64,000 nucleotides of DNA from Pseudomonas putida (GCF_026625125.1 NZ_CP113097.1:186001-250000), one strand, 5' to 3'; numbered from the stretch's first letter, positions 1 through 9,394 are shown. Notes: generated from the letters alone by a model not told the origin. Translations and numbers: made by a program.

Positions 1-874
1 CTTTCTTGAGCTTTTGTGTGGCAACGACCTCCGGGCGGTAGTCCGCGACCGCTGCCGAGGCGATGAACAGGTCGCACGGCATGGCCGCCTCGCAGGCTGC
101 AAGCATGTCCCGCGCGCTGACCACGTCGATCCGGTTGACCCGGTCCGGGGTCTGCAGATGCACAGGGCCGGTGACGAGGGTCACCCGAGCACCGGCTTCT
201 GCGGCCGCCTCGGCCAACGCGAAACCCATCTTCCCGGAGCTATGATTGGTGATGTAACGCACCGGGTCGATGTTTTCCTGGGTGGGCCCGGCGGTGATCA
301 GCACATGTTTGCCGGTGAGCGCCTGGCGCTTGAAGCTCTCGGCGGCGCACCAGGCCAGGTCGGTGGCTTCAAGCATGCGACCCAGGCCTATGTCGCCGCA
401 GGCCTGGCTGCCGGAGGCCGGGCCGAACACCTGGATGCCACGGGTCTTGAGCAGGTCCAGGTTGGCCTGGGTCGCCGGGTCGCGCCACATGGCCTGGTTC
501 ATGGCCGGCGCCACGGCCACGGTGGCGTCGGTGGCCAGTACCAGGGTGGTCAGCAAGTCGTCGGCCATGCCTTGTGCCATGCGCGCCATGAGGTCGGCGG
601 TGGCGGGGGCGATCAGTACGAGGTCGGCCCATTTTGCCAGCTCGATATGGCCCATGGCCGCTTCGGCGGCAGGGTCGAGCAGATCCATGTGTACCGGGTG
701 GCCGGACAGCGCCTGCAGGGTCAGCGGGGTGATGAATTCAGCACCACCACGGGTCATGACGACGCGCACTTGCGCGCCGTGCTCCAGGAGTCGGCGAATC
801 AGCTCGGCGCTCTTGTAGGCGGCAATGCCGCCCCCCACGCCGAGAACGATGCGCTTGCGATACAGCCGCTGCAT
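1..874 (-). CDS. coaBC: CoaBC, phosphopantothenoylcysteine synthetase/decarboxylase (3' part cut by window edge)
   Basis: Bifunctional coenzyme A biosynthesis enzyme (Dfp): it couples cysteine to 4'-phosphopantothenate and decarboxylates the product to 4'-phosphopantetheine in the cytosol. The visible 291 residues cover the N-terminal flavin-dependent CoaC domain and the start of CoaB. Visible marks are the [14 protein letters not shown] flavin-binding start, His76, the PAMNQAMW signature with Asn126, and the substrate-clamp motif [12 protein letters not shown] with Cys159. The CoaB nucleotide-binding start ([19 protein letters not shown]) follows. The ATG at 872-874 begins [13 protein letters not shown], as usual for the family. 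It is divergent from radC, the usual arrangement in Pseudomonas. The C-terminus lies outside the window. Confidence 0.97.
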   Translation of the reverse strand, partial: MQRLYRKRIVLGVGGGIAAYKSAELIRRLLEHGAQVRVVMTRGGAEFITPLTLQALSGHPVHMDLLDPAAEAAMGHIELAKWADLVLIAPATADLMARMAQGMADDLLTTLVLATDATVAVAPAMNQAMWRDPATQANLDLLKTRGIQVFGPASGSQACGDIGLGRMLEATDLAWCAAESFKRQALTGKHVLITAGPTQENIDPVRYITNHSSGKMGFALAEAAAEAGARVTLVTGPVHLQTPDRVNRIDVVSARDMLAACEAAMPCDLFIASAAVADYRPEVVATQKLKK

Positions 875-1004
875 AGGCTTGCCTTTTTCCAGAGAGAGCG
901 GGCAGCGACGAACAGGATTGCCTGCGGCAGAACGTCGCATGTACTAGGCGAAATAGATTAACACAGGGCCTAAACGTGTCGCAGCAGGGCGCAGAGGAGA
1001 TGCA

Positions 1005-1685
1005 ATGAAGATAAGGGAGTGGCCAGCCGAGGAGCGGCCCAGGGAAAAGCTGATGCAGCGAGGGGTGGGCAGCCTTTCGGATGCCGAATTGCTGGCTGTG
1101 TTTCTCGGCTCTGGCGTGAGAGGCCGCAACGTGGTGGAGCTGGCGCGAGGGTTGCTCGCCAGGTTCGGCGGCTTGCGCCAGTTGCTTGAAGCTGACAGGG
1201 AAGCATTCGTGGGGGAGCTCGGGCTTGGGCCGGTGCGGTATGGGCAGCTGCAGGCACTGCTGGAGATCGGCCGGCGCAACCTTGCCACTGCGATCGAGCG
1301 CGACTGCGCCCTGGAGAGCCCGTCGGCGGTGCGCAGGTACCTGAAAGCCATGCTGCGTCATGAGCCCAGCGAAGTATTTGGCTGCCTGTTCCTGGATAGC
1401 AAACACCGGCCGCTGGCGTTCGAAATCCTGTTCAGAGGGACGATCGACCGGGCCAGCATCTATCCGCGGGAGGTGGTGCGCCGTTCGTTGATGCATAACG
1501 CTGCGGCATTGATTCTCTGCCACAACCATCCTTCGGGTAACAGTGAGCCGAGCCAGGACGATGTGCACATGACGCTTGCATTGAAGCAGGGGTTGGCGCT
1601 GATCGACGTGCGGGTGCTCGATCACATCATCGTCGGTGATGGGGAGCCGCTGTCGATGGTGGAGCAGGGGTGGATTATCGCTTAG
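1005..1685 (+). CDS. radC: RadC family JAB-domain protein
   Basis: RadC-family protein of 226 residues, close to the usual length. The N-terminal part is a helix-hairpin-helix-like region ([13 protein letters not shown]). The C-terminal JAB/MPN metalloprotease-like domain keeps the zinc-binding pattern His173, His175 and Asp186 in [15 protein letters not shown]. Despite the name, a DNA-repair role has not held up for the family, and the molecular function is unknown. The start ATG is preceded by a good ribosome site (AGAGGAGATGCA). The gene is divergent from coaBC across about 130 bp that must hold both promoters. Confidence 0.93.
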   Translation: MKIREWPAEERPREKLMQRGVGSLSDAELLAVFLGSGVRGRNVVELARGLLARFGGLRQLLEADREAFVGELGLGPVRYGQLQALLEIGRRNLATAIERDCALESPSAVRRYLKAMLRHEPSEVFGCLFLDSKHRPLAFEILFRGTIDRASIYPREVVRRSLMHNAAALILCHNHPSGNSEPSQDDVHMTLALKQGLALIDVRVLDHIIVGDGEPLSMVEQGWIIA

Positions 1686-1698
1686 TTGCTGCCTGGCT

Positions 1699-1744
1699 GC
1701 AGGCTCGACCAGCCGCCGGCAAGCCAGCGGTGGGTCGAGCCTGC
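1699..1744. terminator. Bidirectional hairpin between radC and the ABC binding-protein gene
   Basis: A perfect 12-bp inverted repeat (GCAGGCTCGACC at 1699-1710 and its complement at 1733-1744) lies in the short gap between two convergent genes. The loop contains a degenerate REP-like core (GCCGGCAAGCCAGC). There is no long T run, so it may be a REP-type stem rather than a strict intrinsic terminator, but its place fits shared transcription termination. Confidence 0.5.
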
Positions 1745-1755
1745 AAAGCCAAGGG

Positions 1756-3345
1756 TCAGCGTTTCACCGAGACCTTGCTCAGGTCCAAACGCCCGAACGG
1801 ACTCACCTGGTACCCCTCGACCCCGTCGCGCAACAGCGCTGCCGCCGTCGGGTGCGCCAGCGGCACCCAGAGCGCCTGTTGCTGAATCAGCGTCTGCGCC
1901 TGCTGGTACAACCGGCTGCGCACGCTCTGGTCGTTGGTGGTGCGCCCTGCACTGATCAACTGGTCCAGCCGGTTGTCACAGAACCGCGCGAAGTTGGTCC
2001 CCGACTTGACCGCCGCACAGGAAAACTGCGGGCTGAGGAAGTTGTCCGGGTCGCCATTGTCACCGGCCCAGCCCATGAACAGCAGGTCATGCTCGCCGGC
2101 CTTGGCCCGACGGATCAGCTCACCCCATTCGATCACGCGGATTTCAGTCTTGATGCCGATCTTGGCCAGGTCTGCCTGGAGCATCTGCGCGCCCAGGCTT
2201 GGGTTGGGGTTGAGCAGGCTGCCCGACGGGCGGGTCCAGATCGTGGTGCTGAACCCCTCTGCGTAACCGGCTTTGCTCAGCAGCGCCTTGGCTCGCTTGA
2301 GATCCAGCGGGTAGCCGGGCAGGTCCTTGGCATAGCTCCAGGTGTTCGGCGGGTAGGGGCCGTTGGCGGCGGTGGCGGTGCCTTCGAAAACGGCCTTGAG
2401 GTAGGCCTGCTTGTCGAAGGCCAGGTTGATTGCCTGGCGCACTTCAGGTTTGTCCAGCGGCGGGTGCTCGCTGTTGATGGCCACGAAGGCTGTCATGAAG
2501 GCCGGCGTCGTGGCGACCTTCAGGTTACCGTCCTTGCTGGCTTCGGCAACGTCCAGGGGCTTGGGCGACAGGGCGACCTGGCATTCCCCACGTTTGAGTT
2601 TCTGCAGGCGTACGTTGGCGTCGGTGGTGATGGCGAAGATCAGTGGATCGACCGCAGGCTTGCCATCGAAGTAGTCAGGGTTGGCGCGGTAGCGCACCAC
2701 GGCGTCCTTCTGGTAACGCTGGAAGACGAACGGGCCGGTGCCGATCGGCTGGCTATTGAGCTTTTCCGGGGTGCCTGCCTTGAGCAGTTTGTCGGCGTAC
2801 TCGGCGGAGTAGATCGAAGCGAAGCCCATGCTCAAGGTGGCCAGGAACGTGGCGTCGGCGTGGGTCAGGGTGAAGCGTACGCTGTTCGGCTCCGGGGCCT
2901 CGATCGATTTGATCAGGCTGCCCAGTTGCAGTGATTGGGCGTGCGGGTAGCCACCCGGTGCGGTCTTGTGCCAAGCGTGAGCGGGGTAGAGCATGCGCTG
3001 GAAGCTGAACAGCACATCGTCGGCATCGAGCGCGCGGGTTGGCTTGAAATAAGGCGTGGAATGGAATTTGACCCCGTCACGCAGCTTGAAGTCGTACACC
3101 AGGCCGTCAGTCGACACTGTCCAGCTCTGCGCCAGGCTTGGGACGACCTTGCCTTGGCTTGCGTCGAACTCGACCAGGCGGTTCATCAGAACGTCGGCCG
3201 AGGCGTTGGTGGTGGTCAGCGAGTTGTACTGGACCACGTCGAAGCCCTCGGGGCTGGCTTCGCTGCAGATACTCAGTGGCGCGGCCTGGGCGATGCCGGC
3301 AGCAAGCAGGGTGGTGAGCATTAAGGAAAGGGCGGCGGCACGCAT
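1756..3345 (-). CDS. Periplasmic peptide-type ABC transporter substrate-binding protein (SBP family 5), orphan
   Basis: A 529-residue extracytoplasmic solute-binding protein of the DppA/OppA family. It starts with a Sec signal peptide (about residues 1-21, MRAAALSLMLTTLLAAGIAQA), then the typical family-5 start SICSEASPEGFDVVQYN. Visible family marks include LAQSWTVSTDGLVYDFKLRDGVKFHS and the late WVPLAHPTAAALLRDGVEGY. The start ATG has a strong site (AAGGAGCCACG) just before it. The ligand is probably a dipeptide or short peptide by family. No permease or ATPase genes are adjacent, so it must share a transporter encoded elsewhere or serve as an alternative receptor for one. Confidence 0.9.
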   Translation of the reverse strand: MRAAALSLMLTTLLAAGIAQAAPLSICSEASPEGFDVVQYNSLTTTNASADVLMNRLVEFDASQGKVVPSLAQSWTVSTDGLVYDFKLRDGVKFHSTPYFKPTRALDADDVLFSFQRMLYPAHAWHKTAPGGYPHAQSLQLGSLIKSIEAPEPNSVRFTLTHADATFLATLSMGFASIYSAEYADKLLKAGTPEKLNSQPIGTGPFVFQRYQKDAVVRYRANPDYFDGKPAVDPLIFAITTDANVRLQKLKRGECQVALSPKPLDVAEASKDGNLKVATTPAFMTAFVAINSEHPPLDKPEVRQAINLAFDKQAYLKAVFEGTATAANGPYPPNTWSYAKDLPGYPLDLKRAKALLSKAGYAEGFSTTIWTRPSGSLLNPNPSLGAQMLQADLAKIGIKTEIRVIEWGELIRRAKAGEHDLLFMGWAGDNGDPDNFLSPQFSCAAVKSGTNFARFCDNRLDQLISAGRTTNDQSVRSRLYQQAQTLIQQQALWVPLAHPTAAALLRDGVEGYQVSPFGRLDLSKVSVKR

Positions 3346-3529
3346 CGTGGCTCCTTGGCTGTCAGTGGCCCATCTGCCAGAGCAGTCTGGAAACGTCCTA
3401 CCCTAGTGTGCGCATCAGCAAATGACCACCCTCTTTTTATGCGGGTTGGCGACGAGTGGTCGACAGTTCGCCGGGCTAGCCGCTATGCTGCTCGCGCACG
3501 ATTTGTCTCCGGCAGATGCTCATCAGCAG

Positions 3530-3558
3530 TTGTTGCAATGCAGTCTTTCTGGTATAAA
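3530..3558 (+). promoter_or_regulatory. Sigma-70 promoter of rpmB-rpmG, in a 360-bp gap
   Basis: A good match to a vegetative promoter: TTGTTG at 3530-3535, a 17-bp spacer and TATAAA at 3553-3558. It leaves a leader of about 140 bases before rpmB. The leader contains hairpin-prone sequence around 3633-3690 (GGCGCCTGGCGCC; CAACCCATGCCGGGTTG), which could serve autoregulation by the ribosomal protein, but that is inference. The rest of the gap 3346-3529 shows no gene. Confidence 0.6.
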
Positions 3559-3705
3559 GCAGCGCTCTTTTCTAGGGGCTCGGCCTGTCGCATCAGCGGA
3601 TCCGGTCGGTAAGACCTCCAGAATCACGGCGCCTGGCGCCAAAGACTGAGAGATTAAGCGGCCAACCCATGCCGGGTTGGGCATGTGGTTTTAGAGGGCT
3701 GAGTC

Positions 3706-3942
3706 ATGTCGAGAGTCTGTCAAGTTACTGGTAAGGGTCCAGTAACCGGGAACAACATTTCCCACGCAAACAACAAAACCCGTCGTCGTTTCCTGCCGAA
3801 CCTGCAGCACCACCGTTTCTGGGTTGAATCCGAGAACCGTTTCGTGCGTCTGCGCGTCTCTGCCAAAGGCATGCGCGTCATTGACAAGCGTGGTATCGAC
3901 GTAGTGCTGGCCGAGCTGCGTGCTCGCGGCGAAAAGTTCTAA
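3706..3942 (+). CDS. rpmB: 50S ribosomal protein L28
   Basis: Ribosomal protein L28 of the large subunit, 78 residues, full length. The typical start [25 protein letters not shown] is followed by [14 protein letters not shown]. It forms a two-gene operon with rpmG only 10 bp downstream. It lacks the CxxC zinc pair of some bacterial L28 proteins: only Cys5 is present. No oddities. Confidence 0.99.
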   Translation: MSRVCQVTGKGPVTGNNISHANNKTRRRFLPNLQHHRFWVESENRFVRLRVSAKGMRVIDKRGIDVVLAELRARGEKF

Positions 3943-3952
3943 GGAGAACGTC

Positions 3953-4108
3953 ATGCGTGAATTGATCCGTCTGGTTTCGAGTGCTGGCACTGGCCACTTC
4001 TACACCACCGACAAGAACAAGCGCACCACCCCGGACAAAATCGAGATCAAGAAATACGATCCCGTTGTTCGCAAGCACGTGGTGTACAAGGAAGCCAAGA
4101 TCAAGTAA
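3953..4108 (+). CDS. rpmG: 50S ribosomal protein L33
   Basis: Ribosomal protein L33, 51 residues, translated from the ATG at 3953 after AAGGAGAACGTC. The sequence [19 protein letters not shown]...[18 protein letters not shown] is the zinc-independent (C-minus) type, because none of the four cysteines of zinc-binding L33 proteins is present. It is the second gene of the rpmB-rpmG operon and is followed at once by a strong intrinsic terminator. Confidence 0.99.
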   Translation: MRELIRLVSSAGTGHFYTTDKNKRTTPDKIEIKKYDPVVRKHVVYKEAKIK

Positions 4109-4123
4109 TTGATCGGCGACCTG

Positions 4124-4160
4124 AAAAAAACCCGCATCCGAAAGGACGCGGGTTTTTTTT
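4124..4160 (+). terminator. Rho-independent terminator after rpmG
   Basis: The stem CCCGC ... GCGGG (with TCC/GGA continuing inside and a GAAA loop) is flanked by an A run and followed by eight or more T residues. The A run on the left makes it likely to work in both directions, also ending the convergent small gene at 4187-4387. Confidence 0.9.
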
Positions 4161-4186
4161 TACGTGGATGCCAACAGCAGTGGATA

Positions 4187-4387
4187 TCAGCTGATGCGCA
4201 GGCCGTCGATGGTGCCGTTGGCATCGACGCTGATCATCACCCGGTCGGAGCGTATGTCCAAGGTGGTGACGTCGCGTGGGCCGGCGGCGCTCAGCAGGCC
4301 AGTAAGTTCGAGAATGTAGGGTTTGACGCTTTCTACATACTGCGAGCCAATCACGTGACGAGCACGGTCGAGGATATCGCTAGTCAT
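4187..4387 (-). CDS. Small protein resembling peptidase inhibitor family I78
   Basis: A 66-residue cytosolic-looking protein. The start at 4387 was chosen over a longer frame (to 4432) because CAAGGAGAACACC lies directly before it. The C-terminal part RSDRVMISVDANGTIDGLRIS resembles the conserved end of the I78 inhibitor family (a D/R-R-V/L-N-x-x-x-D-x-x-G-x-I pattern). There is no signal peptide and no cysteine. The family link rests on this short motif only. It is convergent with rpmG and shares its terminator. Confidence 0.6.
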   Translation of the reverse strand: MTSDILDRARHVIGSQYVESVKPYILELTGLLSAAGPRDVTTLDIRSDRVMISVDANGTIDGLRIS

Positions 4388-4482
4388 GGTGTTCTCCTTG
4401 AGTTGTCCCGAATTGGACGCATCAAGGATCACGCCGTTGGCTTGCCGGGCTGTGGTACATAATCACCACGCTGGCGTCGCAA

Positions 4483-4842
4483 TCATTTCTGCTCGAACAT
4501 CACATAAATCTTGCGGCACGGCTCCAGCACTTCCCAGGTGCCCTTGAAGCCAGCCGGGATGACGAACCGATCACCGGCACGCAGGGTCTTGGCCCCGCCA
4601 TCCGGGTCGCGCAATACTGAAACGCCCTGCACGATCTCGCAGTATTCGTGCTCGGTGTAGTTCACCGTCCACTGCCCCACTTCACCTTCCCAGACACCTG
4701 CGGCGAACTGCCCGCACGGGCTGGAATAGTGGTTGTAGACAGCCTGGTCTGGTTCGCCCTTGAGGATTTTTTCTGCCGCGGGACGGTAGCGTTCAGCCTC
4801 GGTGAGGACCTGGGCGAAGTCGATGATGCTGGCGATGTTCAT
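4483..4842 (-). CDS. Cupin domain protein
   Basis: A 119-residue single-domain cupin. The segment FAAGVWEGEVGQWTVNYTEHEYCEIVQGVSVLRDPDGG...LRAGDRFVIPAGFKGTWEVLEPCRKIYV contains the two cupin motifs (E-H-E-Y-C-E-I and G-D-R-F-V-I-P-A-G). This is the COG3450-like small cupin group, often found near amine or amino-acid oxidation genes. The start at 4842 has AGGAG seven bases upstream, whereas the longer frame has none. It is divergent from kauB across about 200 bp, which suggests shared control in polyamine or amine use. The substrate is unknown. Confidence 0.8.
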   Translation of the reverse strand: MNIASIIDFAQVLTEAERYRPAAEKILKGEPDQAVYNHYSSPCGQFAAGVWEGEVGQWTVNYTEHEYCEIVQGVSVLRDPDGGAKTLRAGDRFVIPAGFKGTWEVLEPCRKIYVMFEQK

Positions 4843-5038
4843 GGTGCGGCTCCTATTTTTGTTTAATAAAATGCACATCAGTAGGCTTTTGAGCCTCTTG
4901 TGTCAAATATATTGATAGTTTGCACTGGCTGGTTTAGGGTATCGCTTGCCAGTGTGCGCTTGTCGCCCGGCCAGAATTCTGACAACGCCTGTGAGTCCTC
5001 AGTGCGGCGTTGCACCTAAACAAGAGGAGGAGTTTCGT

Positions 5039-6532
5039 ATGACCACCCTGACTCGTGCAGACTGGGAGCAACGTGCCCAGCAATTGAAGATCGAAGGGCG
5101 TGCCTTCATCAACGGCGAATACACCGACGCCGCATCCGGTGAAACCTTCGACTGCCTGAGCCCGGTCGACGGACGCTTCCTGGCCAAGGTTGCCAGCTGC
5201 GACCTGGCCGATGCCAACCGCGCGGTGGAAAACGCCCGTGCAACCTTCGATTCCGGCGTCTGGTCGCAGCTGGCTCCGGCCAAGCGCAAAGCCAAGCTGA
5301 TCCGCTTCGGCGACCTGCTGCGCAAGAACGTCGAAGAGCTGGCGCTGCTGGAAACCCTGGACATGGGCAAGCCGATCGGCGACTCCTCCAGCATCGACGT
5401 GCCAGGCGCGGCCAATGCCATCCACTGGACCGCCGAAGCCATCGACAAGGTCTACGACGAAGTTGCACCCACCCCGCATGACCAGCTAGGCCTGGTCACC
5501 CGCGAGCCAGTGGGTGTGGTCGGTGCCATCGTACCGTGGAACTTCCCGCTGCTGATGGCCTGCTGGAAGATCGCTCCAGCCCTGGCCACCGGTAACTCGC
5601 TGGTACTCAAGCCATCCGAGAAGTCGCCGCTGACCGCTATCCGCATCGCCCAGCTGGCCATCGAAGCCGGCATCCCGGCCGGTGTGCTGAACGTACTCCC
5701 AGGCTACGGCCACACCGTCGGCAAGGCCCTGGCCCTGCACATGGACGTCGATACCCTGGTGTTCACCGGCTCGACCAAGATCGCCAAGCAGCTGATGGTG
5801 TACGCTGGCGAGTCGAACATGAAGCGCGTCTGGCTGGAGGCCGGCGGCAAGAGCCCGAACATCGTCTTCGCCGACGCCCCGGACCTGCAGGCCGCTGCCG
5901 AAGCTGCCGCCAGTGCCATCGCCTTCAACCAGGGCGAAGTCTGCACTGCCGGTTCCCGCCTGCTGGTCGAGCGTTCGATCAAGGACAAGTTCCTGCCCAT
6001 GGTGGTTGAAGCGCTCAAGGGCTGGAAACCAGGCAACCCGCTGGACCCGCAGACCACCGTCGGTGCGCTGGTCGACACCCAGCAGATGAATACCGTGCTG
6101 TCGTACATCGACGCCGGCCACAAGGACGGCGCCAAGTTGCTGGCCGGTGGCAAGCGCACCTTGGAAGAAACGGGCGGCACTTATGTCGAGCCGACCATCT
6201 TCGACGGCGTGACCAACGCCATGAAGATCGCCCAGGAAGAAATCTTCGGCCCGGTGCTGTCGGTCATCGCCTTCGATACCGCCGAAGAAGCCATCGCCAT
6301 TGCCAACGACACGCCCTATGGCCTCGCCGCTGGTATCTGGACCTCGGATATTTCCAAGGCCCACAAGACCGCCCGTGCCGTGCGCGCGGGCAGTGTCTGG
6401 GTCAACCAGTACGACGGCGGCGACATGACCGCGCCGTTCGGCGGCTTCAAGCAGTCGGGCAACGGCCGTGACAAGTCGCTGCATGCGCTGGAGAAGTACA
6501 CCGAGCTGAAGGCGACCTGGATCAAGCTGTAA
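5039..6532 (+). CDS. kauB: 4-guanidinobutyraldehyde / gamma-glutamyl-aminobutyraldehyde dehydrogenase (KauB/PauC/PuuC family)
   Basis: NAD(P)-dependent aldehyde dehydrogenase of 497 residues. It oxidises omega-aminoaldehydes formed in arginine, putrescine and polyamine breakdown. Catalytic residues are visible: Asn in VPWNFP, Glu267 in WLEAGGKSP and Cys302 in GEVCTAGSR. The C-terminal active-site signature is IFGPVLSV with DMTAPFGGFKQSGNGRD. The start ATG follows a very strong ribosome site (AAGAGGAGGAGTTTCGT). The wider neighbourhood, with a PuuB-like oxidase (11274-12566) and the PauR-type repressor (16268), supports the polyamine role. Exact substrate preference is inferred. Confidence 0.9.
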   Translation: MTTLTRADWEQRAQQLKIEGRAFINGEYTDAASGETFDCLSPVDGRFLAKVASCDLADANRAVENARATFDSGVWSQLAPAKRKAKLIRFGDLLRKNVEELALLETLDMGKPIGDSSSIDVPGAANAIHWTAEAIDKVYDEVAPTPHDQLGLVTREPVGVVGAIVPWNFPLLMACWKIAPALATGNSLVLKPSEKSPLTAIRIAQLAIEAGIPAGVLNVLPGYGHTVGKALALHMDVDTLVFTGSTKIAKQLMVYAGESNMKRVWLEAGGKSPNIVFADAPDLQAAAEAAASAIAFNQGEVCTAGSRLLVERSIKDKFLPMVVEALKGWKPGNPLDPQTTVGALVDTQQMNTVLSYIDAGHKDGAKLLAGGKRTLEETGGTYVEPTIFDGVTNAMKIAQEEIFGPVLSVIAFDTAEEAIAIANDTPYGLAAGIWTSDISKAHKTARAVRAGSVWVNQYDGGDMTAPFGGFKQSGNGRDKSLHALEKYTELKATWIKL

Positions 6533-6539
6533 ATCCATA

Positions 6540-6558
6540 GGGGCTGCGCTACAGCCCC
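6540..6558. terminator. Hairpin after kauB
   Basis: GGGGCTG-CGCTA-CAGCCCC is a perfect 7-bp stem starting eight bases after the kauB stop codon. No T tract follows; a second imperfect GC-rich hairpin (CAGCCGGG...CCCGGCTG) lies right after it. It is likely a weak terminator or an mRNA-stabilising stem. Confidence 0.4.
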
Positions 6559-6634
6559 AACAACAGCCGGGCCGGTTCACGCCGTCCCGGCTGTGTCGTT
6601 TCTGCTATTCAAGAATTCTGCCTGGGAGGCTGCT

Positions 6635-7774
6635 ATGCGCTGGGGAACCTACTTTGCCGTGCTGGCATCGGTGCTGAGCGTCGGGCTCGCGCTCGGCGTG
6701 AGCATGCCGCTGGTGTCCCTGCGGCTGGAGGCCTGGGGCTACGGCAGCTTCGCCATCGGCGTGATGGCGGCTATGCCGGCGCTGGGTGTGCTGCTCGGGG
6801 CGAGCCTGGCCAGCCGCCTGGCCGGGTGGGTCGGCGTGCCTGCGGCCATGCGCTTGTGCCTGTGGGGCGGGGCGTTATCGATCGGCCTGCTGGCGGTGTT
6901 GCCGAGCTACCCGCTGTGGTTGGCGCTACGCTTGCTGATCGGTATGTCGCTGACCGTGGTGTTCATCCTTGGCGAGAGCTGGATCAACCAGTTGGTGGTG
7001 GAGCAGTGGCGCGGGCGCCTGGTGGCGCTGTATGGCAGCAGCTACGCCTTGAGCCAGCTGGCCGGGCCACTGGTACTGGGCTTTCTCGGCTCCGACGATG
7101 ACTTTGGCTTCTGGGCTGCGACGGGCCTGTTACTGCTATCGCCCTTGCTGCTGTTGGGCCGTGGCGGCGCACCGAGTACCGAGGCCTGCAGCGTTACCTT
7201 CCGCGACCTGTTCGCCTTCTGTCGCCGACTGCCGGTGATCGCCTGGGCCATCGCGCTGTTCGCTTCCTTCGAGGCGATGATCCTCACCCTGTTGCCGGTG
7301 TATTGCCTGCAGCAGGGTTTCACCACCGAGCTGGCGCTGTTCATGGTCAGTACCGTGGTGGTGGGTGACGCGGTGCTGCAATTGCCGATTGGCGCCTTGG
7401 CCGACCACATGTCGCGGCGCGCACTGTTCACCGCTTGTGCGGTGACCTTGCTGTGTTCCAGCCTGGCGATTCCGTTGCTTTTGCACACGCCGGCGATCTG
7501 GCCGTTGTGGGTGCTGTTCGGTGCCAGTGCCGGTGGCCTGTTCACCTTGTCGCTGATACTGATCGGCGAGCGGTACCGGGATGATGCCCTCGTGCGGGCC
7601 AATGCCCATGTGGCGCAGCTGTGGGGTATCGGCTGCCTGCTGGGGCCGTTGCTGGCAGGTGCTGGTAGCCAGTGGCTCAGTGGCCATGCCTTGCCGCTGC
7701 TGATGGCAATTGGGGCGGCCGGATTGGTGGTGTTGACCCAGCGGCGCGGTGCCTTCGAGCCCGCCGCCGCCTGA
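6635..7774 (+). CDS. MFS transporter (YcaD-like)
   Basis: A 379-residue major facilitator with about 12 membrane helices. The segment FILGESWINQLVVEQWRGRLVALYGSSYALSQLAGPL carries the loop and helix pattern of the YcaD/YfcJ-type MFS group. The ATG at 6635 was chosen because GGGAGG lies just upstream; a GTG at 6593 would add 14 residues without a ribosome site. The substrate is unknown. It lies 100 bp after kauB on the same strand, so it could be co-transcribed past the hairpin. Confidence 0.88.
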   Translation: MRWGTYFAVLASVLSVGLALGVSMPLVSLRLEAWGYGSFAIGVMAAMPALGVLLGASLASRLAGWVGVPAAMRLCLWGGALSIGLLAVLPSYPLWLALRLLIGMSLTVVFILGESWINQLVVEQWRGRLVALYGSSYALSQLAGPLVLGFLGSDDDFGFWAATGLLLLSPLLLLGRGGAPSTEACSVTFRDLFAFCRRLPVIAWAIALFASFEAMILTLLPVYCLQQGFTTELALFMVSTVVVGDAVLQLPIGALADHMSRRALFTACAVTLLCSSLAIPLLLHTPAIWPLWVLFGASAGGLFTLSLILIGERYRDDALVRANAHVAQLWGIGCLLGPLLAGAGSQWLSGHALPLLMAIGAAGLVVLTQRRGAFEPAAA

Positions 7775-7783
7775 GGCCCCGGG

Positions 7784-9334
7784 CTAAAGCATTTTCTCCA
7801 GCCCGACGGCCTTGCTGATCCACGCATTGAACCGCCGCCAGAGCCCGCCGGGCTCTGCCGTCAGGGTGTGCAGTTGGCCGTTGTCCTCGGTCACCCAGGC
7901 CAGCTGGTCATTTTCGAGCCTGACCTGATAACTGAGCGCTGGCGCCATACCCTGAACGGCCAGCTCGCGGGTGTATTCGGCCAGCTCCGGGCTGTCCACC
8001 AGCACCCCGACCTCGGTATTCCACAGCACCGAACGCGGGTCGAAATTGAACGAGCCGATGAAGGTCTTGCGCCGGTCGAACACGATCGCCTTGCTGTGCA
8101 GGCTGGAATCCGAACCGCCTTGGTAACTCAGGCGTCCGGCACTGGGGTCGCCCGGCTGGCGGCGTAACTCGAACAGCTGCACGCCGTGTTCGAGCAGCGC
8201 CCGGCGGTAGGGTGCATACCCGCCATGCACCGCCGGTACATCGGTGGCCTCCAGTGAGTTGGTCAACAGCTTGACCGACGTACCGGCGTCCGCACGGCCG
8301 GTCAGGTACAGCAGCCCCGGCTCGCCAGGGACGAAATAGGCCGAAACCAGGATCAACTCGTGATGCACGTTAGCCAGGTCAGGGGCCAACTGCTGGCTCA
8401 TCAGCAGCTGCGGATCCGGCTCGTCGTCTGCCAGCACCTTGCTCGGTGCGTCCCACAAGGCCTGACTGTGGGCCCAGATCAGCTCATTACGCCAAACATC
8501 CAGGCGTGGCTCTGACTGATAGGCCATCAGGCGGTCATACAGCGCCTTGCGTTGTACCCGCGCCTCGGCCAGGGACACTTCCAGGCGGTGGCGGCTGGCG
8601 GCAAGGTCGGCGGCATCCGGCAGTTGCCAGAGGAAGTCAGTGACAGGCCTGCTCAGGGCACTGTTCCAGTATTGGTCGAAGCTGTGCCCGAGCTGCTCGG
8701 CCACCGGGCCCACGCCGAGCATGTCGATGTCAGTGAAATTCAGGTTGGGCTCGGCATCGAAATATTCATCGCCCAGGTTGCGCCCGCCGACGATGGCCAT
8801 GCTGTTGTCCACCAGGAACAGCTTGTTGTGCATGCGCCGGTGCTGGCGCGACAGGTTGAACAGGCGCCCGAACGCCCGCGTCACCCCTGTGCTGCGGCCA
8901 AGGTGCAGTGGGTTGAATACACGGATCTGGATGTTCGGATGGGCATCCAGGGTGCCCATGATGGTGTCCAGGCCATCGCTGGTGGTGTCGTCGAGCAGAA
9001 TGCGCACGCGTACGCCCCGATCGGCCGCGCGCAGCAGTTCATGGACCAGGGCGCGGGTGCTCAGGCCGTCGTGGACGATGTAGTACTGCAAGTCGATGCT
9101 GGCCTGGGCGTTGCGGATCAGCTCGGCGCGGGCACGGAAGGCCTCGTTGCTGTTGGGCAGCAGACGGAAACCGGACCGTCCCTCATAGGGTGCGGCCTGG
9201 CGCAATACCGAGCGGCCGAAAGCTGAATCTTTGGCCGGCAATGCCTGGCTGGTCTCGCGGGGTGTACCGACGCTGGCGCAGCCTGCAAGGCCTAGCAGCG
9301 CCAGCAGCAGGGGCAGAGCTCGCTGGAGTCTCAA
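7784..9334 (-). CDS. Phospholipase D-like lipoprotein (cardiolipin synthase ClsC/YmdC-like)
   Basis: A 516-residue protein with a lipoprotein signal peptide (LLALLGLAGCASVG; lipobox LAGC near residue 19). It has two HKD phosphodiesterase motifs: HNKLFLVDNSMAIVGGRN in the first half and HSKAIVFDRRKTFIGSFNFDPRS in the second. This two-HKD layout matches the ClsC/YmdC type of phosphatidyl transferases, so cardiolipin synthesis or phospholipid transfer at the envelope is likely. It is convergent with the MFS gene (9-bp gap). No partner like YmdB is seen nearby. Confidence 0.88.
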   Translation of the reverse strand: MRLQRALPLLLALLGLAGCASVGTPRETSQALPAKDSAFGRSVLRQAAPYEGRSGFRLLPNSNEAFRARAELIRNAQASIDLQYYIVHDGLSTRALVHELLRAADRGVRVRILLDDTTSDGLDTIMGTLDAHPNIQIRVFNPLHLGRSTGVTRAFGRLFNLSRQHRRMHNKLFLVDNSMAIVGGRNLGDEYFDAEPNLNFTDIDMLGVGPVAEQLGHSFDQYWNSALSRPVTDFLWQLPDAADLAASRHRLEVSLAEARVQRKALYDRLMAYQSEPRLDVWRNELIWAHSQALWDAPSKVLADDEPDPQLLMSQQLAPDLANVHHELILVSAYFVPGEPGLLYLTGRADAGTSVKLLTNSLEATDVPAVHGGYAPYRRALLEHGVQLFELRRQPGDPSAGRLSYQGGSDSSLHSKAIVFDRRKTFIGSFNFDPRSVLWNTEVGVLVDSPELAEYTRELAVQGMAPALSYQVRLENDQLAWVTEDNGQLHTLTAEPGGLWRRFNAWISKAVGLEKML

Positions 9335-9394
9335 AGGTGGATCGTCCTGTGCGGCAAGGGCTTGAGAGGTAGGACCGTCAAGGGCGGCGCAAAG

